Assembly (NCBI RefSeq): GCF_002155695.1 | Contig: NZ_MUYJ01000010.1 | Location: 62,001-126,000 of the forward strand | Direction: 5' to 3' | Source of the DNA: Erythrobacter tepidarius | GTDB lineage: Bacteria; Pseudomonadota; Alphaproteobacteria; Sphingomonadales; Sphingomonadaceae | Length of the DNA stretch: 64,000 nt | Shown: positions 40,001 through 50,259 of the stretch, in pieces | Numbering within the stretch: the first letter of the stretch is position 1 | Layout: each line of letters begins with the position of its first letter | Position numbers and translations under genes: made by a program | The notes under the pieces: generated by a model | What the model saw: the letters and a program-made list of their open reading frames with translations, nothing else | Told to the model about the DNA's origin: nothing | Database searches by the model: none

Positions 40001-40393
40001 TCAGATAAAAGGCTCCAGCACCTCGGGCCGCACGCGCGCCAGCCGGCCGGTGGCGCGGTCGAGCATCGCCCAGGTCGTCGCCGCGCTGACGAGGCGCCTG
40101 CCGGACGCATCGGTGAACTCCACCCGCCGCAAGGATTTCGCGCCCTGCGCCGGGCCTTCGATCCAGGTTTCGGCCTGAACGCTCTCGCCCTCGGCAACAT
40201 TGCCGCGATAATCGATCTCGTGCCGCACTACGACCCAGAAGAACGCCGCTCGGTCCTCGGGCCGGGCGATCGCGTCCCAGTGGGCCGTGGCCATGTCCTG
40301 AATCCACTGCACCCACACGGTATTGTTGACGTGGCCGAGTTCGTCGATGTGCTGCGGCAGAGCAGTGAAGGTGCGGGTGAAGTGGTGGGTCAC
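40001..40393 (-). CDS. Acyl-CoA thioesterase (4HBT hotdog fold)
   Basis: The 130-residue protein shows the hotdog pattern FTALPQHIDELGHVNNTVWVQWIQDMATAHWD and ETWIEGPAQGAKSLRRVEFTDASG. It is of YbgC/FadM-like size and would hydrolyse acyl-CoA thioesters. The GTG start overlaps the stop of the peptidase gene upstream (GTGA), so the two are co-transcribed. No longer N-terminus makes sense, as it would lie inside the peptidase gene. Confidence 0.83.
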   Translation of the reverse strand: MTHHFTRTFTALPQHIDELGHVNNTVWVQWIQDMATAHWDAIARPEDRAAFFWVVVRHEIDYRGNVAEGESVQAETWIEGPAQGAKSLRRVEFTDASGRRLVSAATTWAMLDRATGRLARVRPEVLEPFI

Positions 40394-42606
40394 TTCGGCT
40401 CCGGGTTGTCCGCCATCCCCACCTGCCACAGGATGAAGGCATATTCCTCTGCCGTTTCCCTGAGGCTGTTCCAGCGCCCCGACTGCCCGCCGTGGCCTGC
40501 GCCCATGTTGGTCTTCAGCAGCAGCAAGTTGTCGTCGGTCTTGAGTTCGCGCAGCTTGGCGACCCACTTGGCCGGCTCCCAATAGGTCACGCGCGGGTCG
40601 TTCAGCCCGGCCGTCACCAGCAGCGGCGGGTAGGCCTTGGCGGTCACCTGATCATAGGGCGAATAGGACAGCATGTAGGCGAACGCTGCCTTGTCGGTGA
40701 TCGGGTTGCCCCATTCCTGCCACTCGCCCGGGGTGAGCGGCAGCTTCTCGTTGAGCATGGTGTTGAGCACATCGACGAAGGGCACGTGCGCCACCACCGC
40801 GCCATATTGCGCCGGATCCTGGTTGATCACCGCCCCCATCAGCTCGCCGCCCGCCGAGCCGCCGCTTGCCGTGACCATGCCTTCGGCGGTGTAGCCCTTG
40901 GCAATCAACCCGCGGCCAACATCGACGAAATCATTGAAAGTGTTGGTGCGCGCGAACAGCTTGCCCTGGAGATACCAGCGCCGCCCGAGATCATCGCCGC
41001 CGCGGATATGGGCGATGGCATAGGCAAAGCCACGATCCACCAGGCTGAGGCGCGCGGTCGAGAAGCCCGGCGGCACGGCATAGCCATAGGCGCCGTAGGC
41101 ATAAAGATGCAGCGGCCCCGGCCCCTTGATCCCGGCCTTCTTCAGGATCTCCGCCCGGTCCTTCCTCATCATGATGCTGACCGGCACCATCGTCCCGTCG
41201 CGCGCCTGTACGCTCACGCGTTCGGCCACGTAGAGCGAGGGGTCATAGCCGCTCGGAATTTCCTGCGTCTTGAGCGTCTCCAGCTTGCCGGAGGCGACGT
41301 CGTAATCATAGACTGTGCTCGGCGTGACCATCGATTGATAGGCCAGCCGCAGCTTCTTCATGTCGTATTCGGGGTTGTTGGCAAGGGCGGCGGTATAGCT
41401 GGCCTCCGGGAAGGTGATCGGCGTGATCTTGGCCGGATCGGCGTAGGAGCGCAGCTGGATCTGGTCGAGGCCGTTGAGCCGGCCTTCGGTCACGAAGAAG
41501 TCCTTGAACAGGTCGAATCCGGTCAGATAGAAGTCGTCCGAACCGGCGATCACCGTCTGCCACTCGCCCGGGCTTTCCAGCTTGGCCTTGGCAAGGCGGA
41601 AGTTGATGTGATTGTCGTTCGTCCACACCCACACCTCGCCGTCACGCACATCGACTGCATATTCGACGCCCTTCTGGCGCGCCTTCACCAGAATGGGTTC
41701 GGCAGTGGGGTTGGCGGCGGGCACGAGGCGCACCTCGCTCGTCTCGTTGTCGCCGGTGGCGATGATCAGCCAGTCTTCCTGGGCGGTAAGGCCGGTGGCG
41801 ACCCCGAAGGACTGGTCCTCCTCCTTGTAGAGGGTCACATCCTGCTCAACCGGCGTGCCGATGACGTGGAGCTTGGCTTCGAGCGTGCGCCATTCCTCGG
41901 TCGAGGGACCATAGACCAGCGCGGTGTCGTTCGCGACCCACACCAAATCGCCGCGCAGGTTTTCCAGCACATCGGGCAGCAGCGCGCCCGTGGCCAGATC
42001 CTTGATCCGTGCGGTGTAGCGTTCCGAGCCGTTGGTGTCGGTCGAATAGGCCAGATAGCGCCCGTTCTGGCTGATCGCGACCGCGCCGAGACGGAAATAG
42101 TCGTAACCTTCGGCCAGCGCGTTCTCGTCGATCAGCAGCTCGGCTTCCCCCCCGGCGACGGGCTTCCTGTAATGCTTGCGATATTGCGCGCCTTCCTCGA
42201 ACTCGGACCAGTAGAGGTAATCGCCGTCCTTCTGCGGCACGGTGGAATCGTCCTCTTTGATGCGCGCGCGCATCTCGCTGAACAGCGCTTCGATCAGACC
42301 CTTCTGCGCGGCCATCTTGGCTTCGAAATAGGCGTTTTCAGCCTTGAGATGGCTGAGCACATCCTCGTCGTCGACGGTCGGATAGGACTTGTCGTAGAGC
42401 CAATCATAGGGATCCTCGATGGTGATCCCGTGATGGGTGTAGCTGTGCGGGCGCTTCTCCGCGACGGGGGGCTTGATCTCGGTGTTCGCGGCGGAAGTGG
42501 TCACGCGGGTCGGTTCCTCTCGGGTGGTGGCGTGTGCGGGCACGGGTGCAAAGGTGGTGGCGGCAAGCGCGCTGGCAAGAGCGCAGGCACTGACACGTGT
42601 GATCAT
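40390..42606 (-). CDS. Periplasmic S9 oligopeptidase (PtrB-like)
   Basis: The 738-residue serine peptidase has a signal peptide (about 1-27, ending AHA) and a beta-propeller (about 90-445). The C-terminal alpha/beta hydrolase domain carries the catalytic triad S584 (in GGSAGG), D670 (in GLNDPRV) and H705 (in GAGHGG). It resembles oligopeptidase B, which cuts short peptides after basic residues. The hinge region PHSYTHHGITIEDPYDWL (about 52-70) is typical. It overlaps the thioesterase gene downstream. Confidence 0.9.
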   Translation of the reverse strand: MITRVSACALASALAATTFAPVPAHATTREEPTRVTTSAANTEIKPPVAEKRPHSYTHHGITIEDPYDWLYDKSYPTVDDEDVLSHLKAENAYFEAKMAAQKGLIEALFSEMRARIKEDDSTVPQKDGDYLYWSEFEEGAQYRKHYRKPVAGGEAELLIDENALAEGYDYFRLGAVAISQNGRYLAYSTDTNGSERYTARIKDLATGALLPDVLENLRGDLVWVANDTALVYGPSTEEWRTLEAKLHVIGTPVEQDVTLYKEEDQSFGVATGLTAQEDWLIIATGDNETSEVRLVPAANPTAEPILVKARQKGVEYAVDVRDGEVWVWTNDNHINFRLAKAKLESPGEWQTVIAGSDDFYLTGFDLFKDFFVTEGRLNGLDQIQLRSYADPAKITPITFPEASYTAALANNPEYDMKKLRLAYQSMVTPSTVYDYDVASGKLETLKTQEIPSGYDPSLYVAERVSVQARDGTMVPVSIMMRKDRAEILKKAGIKGPGPLHLYAYGAYGYAVPPGFSTARLSLVDRGFAYAIAHIRGGDDLGRRWYLQGKLFARTNTFNDFVDVGRGLIAKGYTAEGMVTASGGSAGGELMGAVINQDPAQYGAVVAHVPFVDVLNTMLNEKLPLTPGEWQEWGNPITDKAAFAYMLSYSPYDQVTAKAYPPLLVTAGLNDPRVTYWEPAKWVAKLRELKTDDNLLLLKTNMGAGHGGQSGRWNSLRETAEEYAFILWQVGMADNPEPK

Positions 42607-42739
42607 GGATGGTGATCCCTTCTGTCAGCCGGGGGCAGCGGCTCCGGGTGGAAAGACGCGCCGCATCGGCCTATGTTGGCGATACTAACGAGCCATTGTC
42701 GCGCGGCAAGGGTCCGCGCCGCTATCCGAGGATCCGCCC

Positions 42740-44548
42740 ATGCTGATGCAGACCCATGAAGCCCGGCTGGCCGCCCTGCGCGAGGAACTGAAGCGCCGCG
42801 GCTTGGACGGGTTCGTCGTGCCGATCAGCGACGAGCACATGAGCGAATATGTCGGCGACTATGCCCAGCGCCTGCGTTGGCTGACGGGCTTCGGCGGCTC
42901 GGCAGGGTTTGCCTGCGTCACGCTCGTCCACGCGGCGATCTTCGTCGACGGACGTTACACCGTGCAGGTGCGCGAGCAGGTCGATGGCAAGCTGTTCGAC
43001 TACAAGAGCATCCCCGCCGACACGCTGGCCGGCTGGCTCGCCGAGGTGTGCGCCGAGGGCGCGCGGATTGCCTATGATCCCTGGCTGCACACCTGGGCCT
43101 GGGTCGAGGCACTGGAAAAGCAGCTTGCGCCCAAGGGCATTGTGCTTGTCCCTGTCGACAGCAACCCGCTCGATGCGGTGTGGGCCGACCGGCCTGCCCC
43201 CTCGCCGGCGCCAGCGATAATCCATCAGGATGAACTTGCCGGCCGTTCCTCAGCCGACAAGCGCGCTGCGGTGGCCGACTGGCTGGCAAGGGAAGGCCAC
43301 GATGCGGTGGTGATTCCCGCGCTCGATTCGATTGCCTGGTTGCTCAACATCCGCGGCAGCGACGTGCCGCACACCCCGGTCGCGCTGTCCTTTGTCATCG
43401 CCCACAGCGACGGCAGCGCCGAGCTGTTCATCGCGCCCGAGAAGGTGACGCCCGAACTCGCCCGACATCTCGGCAACGCGGTGACGATCCGCGACCGCGC
43501 CGCCTTTGCAAAGGTGTTGCGCGGCGAGCTGGCGGGCAAGAGCGTCGCGCTCGATCCCGATTTCGCGGTGGTCGGGATCGCGCAGGCGCTGCGCTCGGGC
43601 GGGGCGCGGTTCACCTTCAAGCAGGATCCGACGATCCTTGCCAAGGCGATCAAGAACCCGGTCGAACAGGCCGGCCATCGCGACGCGCAGACGCGCGACG
43701 GGGCGGCCGTCACGAAGTTCCTGCGCTGGCTGGAGATCGAGGGGCCGAAGGGCACGGTCGACGAACTTGCCGCCGCCGCGCGCCTGCAAGCCTTCCGCGC
43801 GGAAGACGCAGGCCTGCGTGACCTCAGTTTCGACACCATCTCCGCCGCCGCCGGCCACGCCGCGCTGCCGCATTACAAGGTGGACGCGGACAGCAATATC
43901 CCGATCCCTCCCGGCTCGATCTATCTGGTCGATTCGGGCGGGCAATATCCCGGTGGCACCACCGACATCACCCGCACGGTGTGGGTTGGCCCCGGCGAGC
44001 CGACCCCGGAAATGCGCGATCGCAATACCCGGGTGCTCAAGGGCCACATCCAGCTCGCCCGCGCGGTCTTCCCGCAGGGCACGTGCGGAGCGCAGCTCGA
44101 CGTGCTGGCGCGGCAATATCTGTGGGAGGCGGGGGTCGATTATGCCCATGGCACCGGGCACGGGGTGGGCAGCTTCCTCGGTGTGCACGAAGGCCCGCAG
44201 CGCATCGCCAAGCCCGGCGGCGGACAGGCCGGCACCGCGCAGGAGCTGTTCGCGGGCATGATCCTGTCGAACGAGCCGGGCTATTACAAGCCGGGCCATT
44301 TCGGCATCCGTATCGAGAACCTGGTGCTGGTCGAGGAGCGCCAGATCGAAGGGCAGGAGGGCAAGTGGCTCGGCTTCGAGACGCTGACCTTCGTGCCGCT
44401 TGACCGCAAGCTGATCGACAAGTCGCTGCTGACGGCGGAGGAGATCGCTTGGGTCGATGCCTATCACGCCAGAGTGCGCACGCTGCTCGCGCCGCGGCTG
44501 GAGGGCGAGGACCTCGCCTGGCTGGAGCGGCAGACGGCACCGCTCTGA
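42740..44548 (+). CDS. Xaa-Pro aminopeptidase (M24B, AMPP type)
   Basis: The 602-residue protein has the three-domain form of the longer cytoplasmic aminopeptidase P. Two creatinase-like N-terminal domains (about 1-300) precede the pita-bread catalytic domain (about 310-530). The di-metal ligands are all present: D398 (VDSGGQY), D409 (TTDITRT), H474 (GTGHGVG), E512 (SNEPGYY) and E526 (RIENLV). It removes the N-terminal residue before proline. A C-terminal extension (about 540-602) is usual in this subgroup. Divergent from the S9 peptidase gene, with 133 bases between them. Confidence 0.92.
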   Translation: MLMQTHEARLAALREELKRRGLDGFVVPISDEHMSEYVGDYAQRLRWLTGFGGSAGFACVTLVHAAIFVDGRYTVQVREQVDGKLFDYKSIPADTLAGWLAEVCAEGARIAYDPWLHTWAWVEALEKQLAPKGIVLVPVDSNPLDAVWADRPAPSPAPAIIHQDELAGRSSADKRAAVADWLAREGHDAVVIPALDSIAWLLNIRGSDVPHTPVALSFVIAHSDGSAELFIAPEKVTPELARHLGNAVTIRDRAAFAKVLRGELAGKSVALDPDFAVVGIAQALRSGGARFTFKQDPTILAKAIKNPVEQAGHRDAQTRDGAAVTKFLRWLEIEGPKGTVDELAAAARLQAFRAEDAGLRDLSFDTISAAAGHAALPHYKVDADSNIPIPPGSIYLVDSGGQYPGGTTDITRTVWVGPGEPTPEMRDRNTRVLKGHIQLARAVFPQGTCGAQLDVLARQYLWEAGVDYAHGTGHGVGSFLGVHEGPQRIAKPGGGQAGTAQELFAGMILSNEPGYYKPGHFGIRIENLVLVEERQIEGQEGKWLGFETLTFVPLDRKLIDKSLLTAEEIAWVDAYHARVRTLLAPRLEGEDLAWLERQTAPL

Positions 44549-44733
44549 ACAACCTCCGACAGCGCGTGCCTGAAACGGGGCCAGGCTATCCTTCTTCCCG
44601 CTGGCGATTGAAAAGAAAAGCCAAGCCCCGGATCAAGCCCAGCGCGACGAGTGTGAGGTTTGTGGCGCTTGTTGCTGTCCCGATGTTCTAATAATGTTCC
44701 CGCATTGCGAGTCGCGGTAAGGGAGGAATTCAC

Positions 44734-45126
44734 ATGATCGGCTACGTCACCTTGGGCACCAATGATCTGCCCCGCGCGGCGGCGTTCTATGACGCGATCG
44801 CGGCTCATTTCGGTGTGGGGCGGATGATGGAGTTCGAAAGCTTCATTGCCTGGGGCGAATGGGGCGGTGCGCCGGGGATCGCGGCGACGGTGCCGTTCGA
44901 TGGCCAGCCGGCCACGGTGGGCAATGGGGTGATGGTGGCGCTGGAGGTGAAGACGCCGGAGGATGTCCACGCGCTCTATGACATCGCCCTGGCCCATGGC
45001 GGCAGCGACGAGGGCGCGCCCGGCCCGCGCGGCAATGACGGATTCTACGCGGGCTATTTCCGCGATCCCGATGGCAACAAGCTCAATGCCTTCTGCATGG
45101 TGGCACCCGAGAAGCCCGGCGCATGA
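44734..45126 (+). CDS. VOC-family glyoxalase-like protein
   Basis: The 130-residue protein has two beta-alpha-beta-beta-beta modules: MIGYVTLGTNDLPRAAAFYDAI at the start and GSDEGAPGPRGNDGFYAGYFRDPDGNKLNAF near the end. This is the vicinal oxygen chelate fold; substrate is unknown. It overlaps the cupin gene by four bases (ATGA). Confidence 0.85.
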   Translation: MIGYVTLGTNDLPRAAAFYDAIAAHFGVGRMMEFESFIAWGEWGGAPGIAATVPFDGQPATVGNGVMVALEVKTPEDVHALYDIALAHGGSDEGAPGPRGNDGFYAGYFRDPDGNKLNAFCMVAPEKPGA

Positions 45127-45518
45127 ACACCCCCCGGCTCGAAGAGCGCTTCATTCACCTGGGCCTCGGCGCGAAGGCGGTGGAAGAGCCGCCCTTTACC
45201 GGGATGGCGTGGTATGAAGGCTACGGCGCGCGCCATGCGGCAGACGGCGCGCAAGGGCGGCTGGTGTCGCAATACACCTTCACCGAAAGCTGGAACTCGT
45301 GGGAAATGCACCCCGCGGGCGACGAGGTGGTGATCTGCACCCACGGCACCATGGTGCTGGTGCAGCAATTTCCGGACGGCCGCGTGGTGAAAACTCCGCT
45401 CGCCGCCGGGGAATATGCCATCAATCCGCCCGGTGTGTGGCACACCGCCGACGTTGCCGAGAGCGCGACGGCGATCTTCATCACCGCGGGCGAAGGGACA
45501 AAGCACCGGGAGCGGTGA
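45123..45518 (+). CDS. Cupin-domain protein
   Basis: The 131-residue protein has the cupin barrel pattern: WNSWEMHPAGDEVVICTHGTMVLVQQ, then GEYAINPPGVWHTADV (second His motif). Metal binding through the conserved His/Glu set is likely, but no reaction can be assigned. It is co-transcribed with the VOC gene. Confidence 0.82.
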   Translation: MNTPRLEERFIHLGLGAKAVEEPPFTGMAWYEGYGARHAADGAQGRLVSQYTFTESWNSWEMHPAGDEVVICTHGTMVLVQQFPDGRVVKTPLAAGEYAINPPGVWHTADVAESATAIFITAGEGTKHRER

Positions 45519-45581
45519 TGTTCCGCAAATGTTTCACGTGAAACATTTTGCGCAAATCACCCTTCCGGACATGCTTGGGCG

Positions 45582-47123
45582 CTAGCGCATCAACCCGCCG
45601 AGGATATTGCGCACAAATGCCGTCGCCCCGGTCTTGAGCGGATCGGCGCTTGACTTCTTGCCCAGCACCATCGCCACCGCCATCGAGGCGAGCGAGCCGC
45701 TTGCGGCAGTCAGCGCGCTCTTGCCCGCCTTCTCCCACATCGAAGGTGTCCTTCGCTCGCGCTTGGCCACTTCCTCGCGGCCCCTTTCGGCCACTTCCTC
45801 GGCGGTGGCTGCCGCATCGGCAGCCTTGGCGGCGAGCACTTCGGCCGCGCTTTCGCGGTCGACGCGGGTGTCATACTTGCCCTCGACCGGGCTGATCGAC
45901 TGGATGATCGCCCGCTCCTTGGGAGTCACCGGCCCGAGCCGCGAGCGGGGCGGCTTGATCAGCGTGCGCTCCACCACCGTCGGCGCACCATCCTCGTCGA
46001 GCGTCGAGACCAGCGCCTCGCCCACCTTCAGTTCGGTGATCACCGCCTCGACATCGAGCTTCGGGTTGATCCGGAAGGTCTCCGCCGCGGCCTTGATCGC
46101 CCGCTGGTCGCGCGGGGTGAAGGCCCTCAGGGCATGCTGCACGCGGTTGCCCAACTGCCCGGCGACCTCCTCGGGAATGTCGATCGGATTCTGGGTGACG
46201 AAGAACACCCCGACACCCTTGGAACGGATCAGCCGGACGACGTTCTCGATGGTGTCCTGCAGCGCCTTGGGCGCATCGTCGAACAGCAGATGCGCCTCGT
46301 CGAAGAAGAACACCAATTTTGGCTTTTCCGGATCGCCCACTTCGGGCAACGATTCGAACAGTTCGGCCAGCAGCCACAGCAGGAAGGTGGCATAGAGCTT
46401 GGGGCTGCGCATCAGCTTGTCCGCGGCGAGCACGTTCACGTACCCGCGCCCCTGTTCGTCGACCTTGAGGAAATCATTGATCTCCAGCGCCGGCTCGCCG
46501 AAGAAATTGTTCGCCCCTTGCGCCTCGAAGCTCAGCAATTGCCGCTGGATCGCCCCGACCGAAGGCTTGGTGACATTGCCGTACTTGCCTGACAATGCAG
46601 CCGCGTTCTCGTTCGCCCAGGCCAGGAGCGCGGCGAGATCTTCGAAGTCGAGCAGCAGCAAGCCGTTCTCGTCGGCGTAACGGAATATGATCTGCAAGAC
46701 GCCTTCCTGCGTCTCGTTGAGGTCGAGCAGGCGCGAGAGCAGCAGCGGCCCCATCTCCGACACCGTGGTGCGGATCGGGTGGCCCTGTTCGCCGTAGAGA
46801 TCCCAGAAAATCACCGGATTGTCGGAATAGGTATAGTCGGTGATGCCCAGTTCTCTTGCCCGGGATTCGAGCTTGTCGGCGTGCTTGAAGGTGGGTGAGC
46901 CCGGCATGGCGATGCCCGACAGGTCACCTTTCACATCGGCCACGAACACCGGCACCCCGGCCGCCGAAAAGCTCTCGGCGATGCCCTGCAGGGTCACGGT
47001 CTTGCCGGTGCCGGTGGCGCCGGCGATCAGCCCGTGGCGGTTCGCCCGGCCGAGCAGCAGCCTCTGCCGCGATCCGTCGGCCCCGAGCCCCAGATAGATT
47101 TCGCCCGCCTTGTCCGCCATCAT
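45582..47123 (-). CDS. HerA-like ATPase of the DUF853 family
   Basis: The 513-residue protein has Walker [13 protein letters not shown] (about 35-46) and Walker [13 protein letters not shown] (about 266-277), and the DUF853 pattern [20 protein letters not shown] and [28 protein letters not shown] low-complexity Ala/Glu-rich tail follows (about 430-513). Proteins of this family are thought to be DNA translocases or helicases, but their role is not established. The gene is alone on the minus strand between cupin and pabBC genes. Confidence 0.88.
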   Translation of the reverse strand: MMADKAGEIYLGLGADGSRQRLLLGRANRHGLIAGATGTGKTVTLQGIAESFSAAGVPVFVADVKGDLSGIAMPGSPTFKHADKLESRARELGITDYTYSDNPVIFWDLYGEQGHPIRTTVSEMGPLLLSRLLDLNETQEGVLQIIFRYADENGLLLLDFEDLAALLAWANENAAALSGKYGNVTKPSVGAIQRQLLSFEAQGANNFFGEPALEINDFLKVDEQGRGYVNVLAADKLMRSPKLYATFLLWLLAELFESLPEVGDPEKPKLVFFFDEAHLLFDDAPKALQDTIENVVRLIRSKGVGVFFVTQNPIDIPEEVAGQLGNRVQHALRAFTPRDQRAIKAAAETFRINPKLDVEAVITELKVGEALVSTLDEDGAPTVVERTLIKPPRSRLGPVTPKERAIIQSISPVEGKYDTRVDRESAAEVLAAKAADAAATAEEVAERGREEVAKRERRTPSMWEKAGKSALTAASGSLASMAVAMVLGKKSSADPLKTGATAFVRNILGGLMR

Positions 47124-47218
47124 TCGTCCTCTTGTCCAAGTTCGGCTCCGATGTGCAGGTGACCGGAGAAGCGGTCAAGTTCTCGACAGGGGCGCAGGTT
47201 TCGGCCAAGGCTCAAGCG

Positions 47219-49033
47219 ATGGGTCAGCCAACGCCATTTGTCCTGCTCGATGATGCCCGCGCCGGGGAAGGCGCGGCCGATGCCCTGCTTTACGAGGCCC
47301 CTGAGGCCCTGTTTGTCGCGCACCGGGCGGGCGAGGTCGAAGCCGCGCTCGCCGCTGCCGAGGCGGCGCGACAGGCGGGTGGCGGGGCGCTGGCGGGCTA
47401 TGTCGCCTACGAGGCCGGCCTTGCGCTCGAACCCCGGCTTGCTCCGCTGGCCGCCCAGCGCAGCGGCGCGGCCGGCCCGCTGGTGTGGCTCGGCCTGTTC
47501 GGCGCGCCGAGACGCATCGCAGCGGCCGAAGTGCCTGCCTTTCTTGATGCCCGCGCCTCCGGCCCCGGCACGATCGGGCCGCTCGAACCGCAGCTCTCCC
47601 CCGGCGGTTATGCTGCGGCCTTCGCCGCCCTCACCGAGGCGATCCGCGCGGGCGATATCTACCAGGCCAACCTCACCTACCCGCTGGCGGGCGCGTTTCG
47701 CGGCGATCCGGTGGGGCTTTATGCGGCGCTGCGCGCGGCGGCGGCGGCGAGCTATGGCGGGCTGATCTTCGATGGTTCGCACTGGCTCCTCAGCTTCTCG
47801 CCCGAGCTGTTCGTTGCGCTCGGCGGCGCCGAGGCCAAGGTCAAGCCGATGAAGGGCACCCGTCCGCGTATGGCCGATCCCGCAGCCGATCGGGCGATGG
47901 CGGAGGACCTCGCCACCTCGGTCAAGGACCGCGCCGAAAACCTGATGATCGTCGATCTGATGCGCAACGATCTGTCGCGCGTGGCCGAAGCGGGGAGCGT
48001 GCGCGTCGATGCGCCCTTCGCGGTCGAAAGCTACCCGACGCTGCACCAAATGGTTTCGACCGTGCGTGCGCGGCTCAGCCCCGGCAAGGGCGCAATGGAA
48101 CTGGTGCGGGCGCTGTTCCCCTGCGGCTCGATCACCGGCGCGCCCAAGATCCGGGCGATCGAGCTGCTCGCGCAGGCGGAGCGCGATGCGCGCGGGCCCT
48201 ATTGCGGCGCGATTGGGCGGATCGATGCCAGCGGGGATGCGGCGTTCAATGTCGCGATCCGCACCTTGCGCCTGACCCCGATCGAGAACGGGCAGGGCTT
48301 GGCGGTGCTCGGTATCGGCTCGGCGATCGTCGCCGATAGCGAGGCGATGGCCGAGCGGCGCGAATGCGAGGTCAAAGCCGGCTTCGTCCGCCGCGCCGTG
48401 CCGGGGTTGACGGCGCCGCAATGCGATCTGATCGAAACCATGCGGTTCGAGCCAGAAAGCGGCATCGCACTGCTCGAATTGCACCTCGCGCGGATGAAGG
48501 CCAGCGCCGCCGCGCTCGGCTTCGCCTTCGATCGCCATGCCATGCGCAACCAGATCCAGGCGCTGTGCTTCGAGCTGGAGGCTCCCGCCAGAGTGCGGCT
48601 GGTGGTGTCGCGCTCGGGTGCGAGCGCATTGGAGACCGGGCCGCTGCCCGCACCGCCGCCCGCGCCGGTGAAGGTCGTCGCTTTGCCCCATCCGCTCGAC
48701 CCTTCCGACTGGCGGCTGATGCACAAGACCTCCGACCGCGGCTTCTACGAGGACGCGCTGGAAGCGGCCCGCTCCTGCGGCGCGGCCGAGGCGGTGCTGG
48801 TGCGCGCTGATGGCCTCGTCACCGAAGGCAGCTGGACCAACGTCCTCGTCGACGGCCCCGAGGGCGTGCTGCTCACCCCGCCCGCGCGCCTCGGCCTCTT
48901 GCCCGGCGTGCTGCGCGAACACCTCATCACCGGGGGCCGTGCGCGCGAGGCGAATCTCACCCTCGATGATCTCGAACGCGGCTTCTGGCTTGGCAATGCC
49001 CTGCGCGGGATGATGCGGGCGGAGCTGATATGA
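47219..49033 (+). CDS. pabBC: Fused aminodeoxychorismate synthase I / lyase (PabB-PabC)
   Basis: The 604-residue protein joins the chorismate-binding PabB domain (about 80-385) to a PLP-dependent aminodeoxychorismate lyase, PabC (about 400-604). PabB motifs: GDIYQANLTYPL, SFSPELFVALGG, KPMKGTRPRMADP, NLMIVDLMRNDLSR. PabC motifs: VTEGSWTNVLVDGPEGVLLTPP and LPGVLREHLI. Together the two steps give p-aminobenzoate for folate. The partner glutaminase PabA is not in the window. The ATG at 47219 is the earliest giving the conserved N-terminus; the stop overlaps rluA-like by four bases. Confidence 0.92.
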   Translation: MGQPTPFVLLDDARAGEGAADALLYEAPEALFVAHRAGEVEAALAAAEAARQAGGGALAGYVAYEAGLALEPRLAPLAAQRSGAAGPLVWLGLFGAPRRIAAAEVPAFLDARASGPGTIGPLEPQLSPGGYAAAFAALTEAIRAGDIYQANLTYPLAGAFRGDPVGLYAALRAAAAASYGGLIFDGSHWLLSFSPELFVALGGAEAKVKPMKGTRPRMADPAADRAMAEDLATSVKDRAENLMIVDLMRNDLSRVAEAGSVRVDAPFAVESYPTLHQMVSTVRARLSPGKGAMELVRALFPCGSITGAPKIRAIELLAQAERDARGPYCGAIGRIDASGDAAFNVAIRTLRLTPIENGQGLAVLGIGSAIVADSEAMAERRECEVKAGFVRRAVPGLTAPQCDLIETMRFEPESGIALLELHLARMKASAAALGFAFDRHAMRNQIQALCFELEAPARVRLVVSRSGASALETGPLPAPPPAPVKVVALPHPLDPSDWRLMHKTSDRGFYEDALEAARSCGAAEAVLVRADGLVTEGSWTNVLVDGPEGVLLTPPARLGLLPGVLREHLITGGRAREANLTLDDLERGFWLGNALRGMMRAELI

Positions 49034-49689
49034 CCATCCCGATCCTCTACGAAGACGGCGAGGCGCTGGTGATCGACAAGCCTGCCGGCTTGCCGGTCGA
49101 TCGCCCACGCAAGGGCGGGCCGTGCCTCGATGATCATCTCGATCGGCTGAAACTCGGCTTCCAGCGTCGTCCGGTGGCGGTCCACCGGCTCGATACCGAC
49201 ACAAGCGGCTGCCTGCTGCTGGCGCGCAATCCCAAGGCGCTGGCCCGCTTCAACAAGGCGTTCGAGGAGCGGCTCGTGAGCAAGACCTATCTGGCGATTC
49301 TGGCGGGCCGCCCTCCGGGGACCGGGGGCACGATCGAATTGGCGCTCTCGAAGATCAGCTCGGCGGACAAGGGCTGGCGGATGATCGCGGCGAAAAAGGG
49401 CAAGCCGGCGGTGTCGCATTGGGAACTGGTGCAGGAATTGGGGCCGCACAGCCTGATCCGCTTCCGCCCAGAAACCGGCCGCACCCACCAGCTGCGCGTC
49501 CATGCGCTCAAGGGGCTGGGCGCGCCGCTGCTGGGCGATCCGGTCTATGGCGCCGGGCCGGTGGCGGGGGCGAAGCGCACCATGCTCCACGCCGAAAGCC
49601 TCACTGTCACCCGTCCTGGCAAGACGCCGATCGAGGCCTGTGCGCCCCTGCCGGCGGACTTCCTCGCCCTTGGGGCGAAGGATGGATGA
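49030..49689 (+). CDS. RluA-family pseudouridine synthase
   Basis: The 219-residue enzyme isomerises uridine in structured RNA. The RluA-type start is YEDGEALVIDKPAGLPV. The catalytic motif HRLDTDTSG has Asp at D55, and RPETGRTHQLRVHAL is the conserved late motif. There is no S4 domain at the N-terminus, so it is the short form; the exact rRNA or tRNA site is not predictable. ATGA overlap with pabBC. Confidence 0.9.
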   Translation: MTIPILYEDGEALVIDKPAGLPVDRPRKGGPCLDDHLDRLKLGFQRRPVAVHRLDTDTSGCLLLARNPKALARFNKAFEERLVSKTYLAILAGRPPGTGGTIELALSKISSADKGWRMIAAKKGKPAVSHWELVQELGPHSLIRFRPETGRTHQLRVHALKGLGAPLLGDPVYGAGPVAGAKRTMLHAESLTVTRPGKTPIEACAPLPADFLALGAKDG

Positions 49690-50110
49690 GGACGCGCCCG
49701 AACCTCTGGTGAGCCGCGCGCTTAGGCTCGCCAGCGAGAGCTTTCTCGCCGGTTCCGGTCCGGGCGGGCAGAACGCCAACAAGGTCGCCACCGAAGTCGA
49801 GCTTAGGGTCAATATCTACGCCCTGCGCCTGCCGGTGCCGGTGTTCGCGCGGCTCAAGGCGCTGGCGGGCGGAAGACTCGCGGGCAATGGCGATCTGATC
49901 CTTACCTCCAAGGCCCACCGGACACAGGACGCCAACCGCCAAGACGCGCGCGCCAAGCTGGCGGCGCTGCTGGAAGAGGCCCAGCGCGCGCCCAAGAAGC
50001 GCGCCAAGTCGCGGATCAACCTGGTGGGCAAGACCGCGCGGCTCAAGGTCAAGAAGGCGCGCGGCGCGGTCAAAGCCAATCGCGCCAAACCCCGCGCCGG
50101 GGACTGGTAG
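49682..50110 (+). CDS. arfB: ArfB-type peptidyl-tRNA hydrolase (ribosome rescue)
   Basis: The 142-residue protein has the release-factor catalytic motif G28 G29 Q30 (GSGPGGQNANK) and a long basic C-terminal tail (about 105-142, KKRAKSRINLV...KKARGAVKANRAKP). That tail fits ICT1/ArfB proteins, which enter the empty mRNA channel of stalled ribosomes. It lacks a codon-recognition domain. It overlaps the rluA-like gene by eight bases. Confidence 0.9.
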   Translation: MDEDAPEPLVSRALRLASESFLAGSGPGGQNANKVATEVELRVNIYALRLPVPVFARLKALAGGRLAGNGDLILTSKAHRTQDANRQDARAKLAALLEEAQRAPKKRAKSRINLVGKTARLKVKKARGAVKANRAKPRAGDW

Positions 50111-50259
50111 CGCCCCCGCGAGCCGCCTTGACTTTTTCCCCTGAATCGCCCAATGGCCCGCGCATGTGCGGTGTGCCGGGCCATCCGGGCGCGCCGCGTT
50201 TGTTTTTTGACGCCCGCTTCGATCCGTCTTGTGGGCCAATCGTTTGACAGGAAACCGCC

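Noticed and set aside
40492..42615. Plus-strand open frame of 707 codons opposite the S9 peptidase
   Set aside because: The minus strand encodes a complete enzyme with signal peptide and catalytic triad; the plus frame has no recognisable domain.
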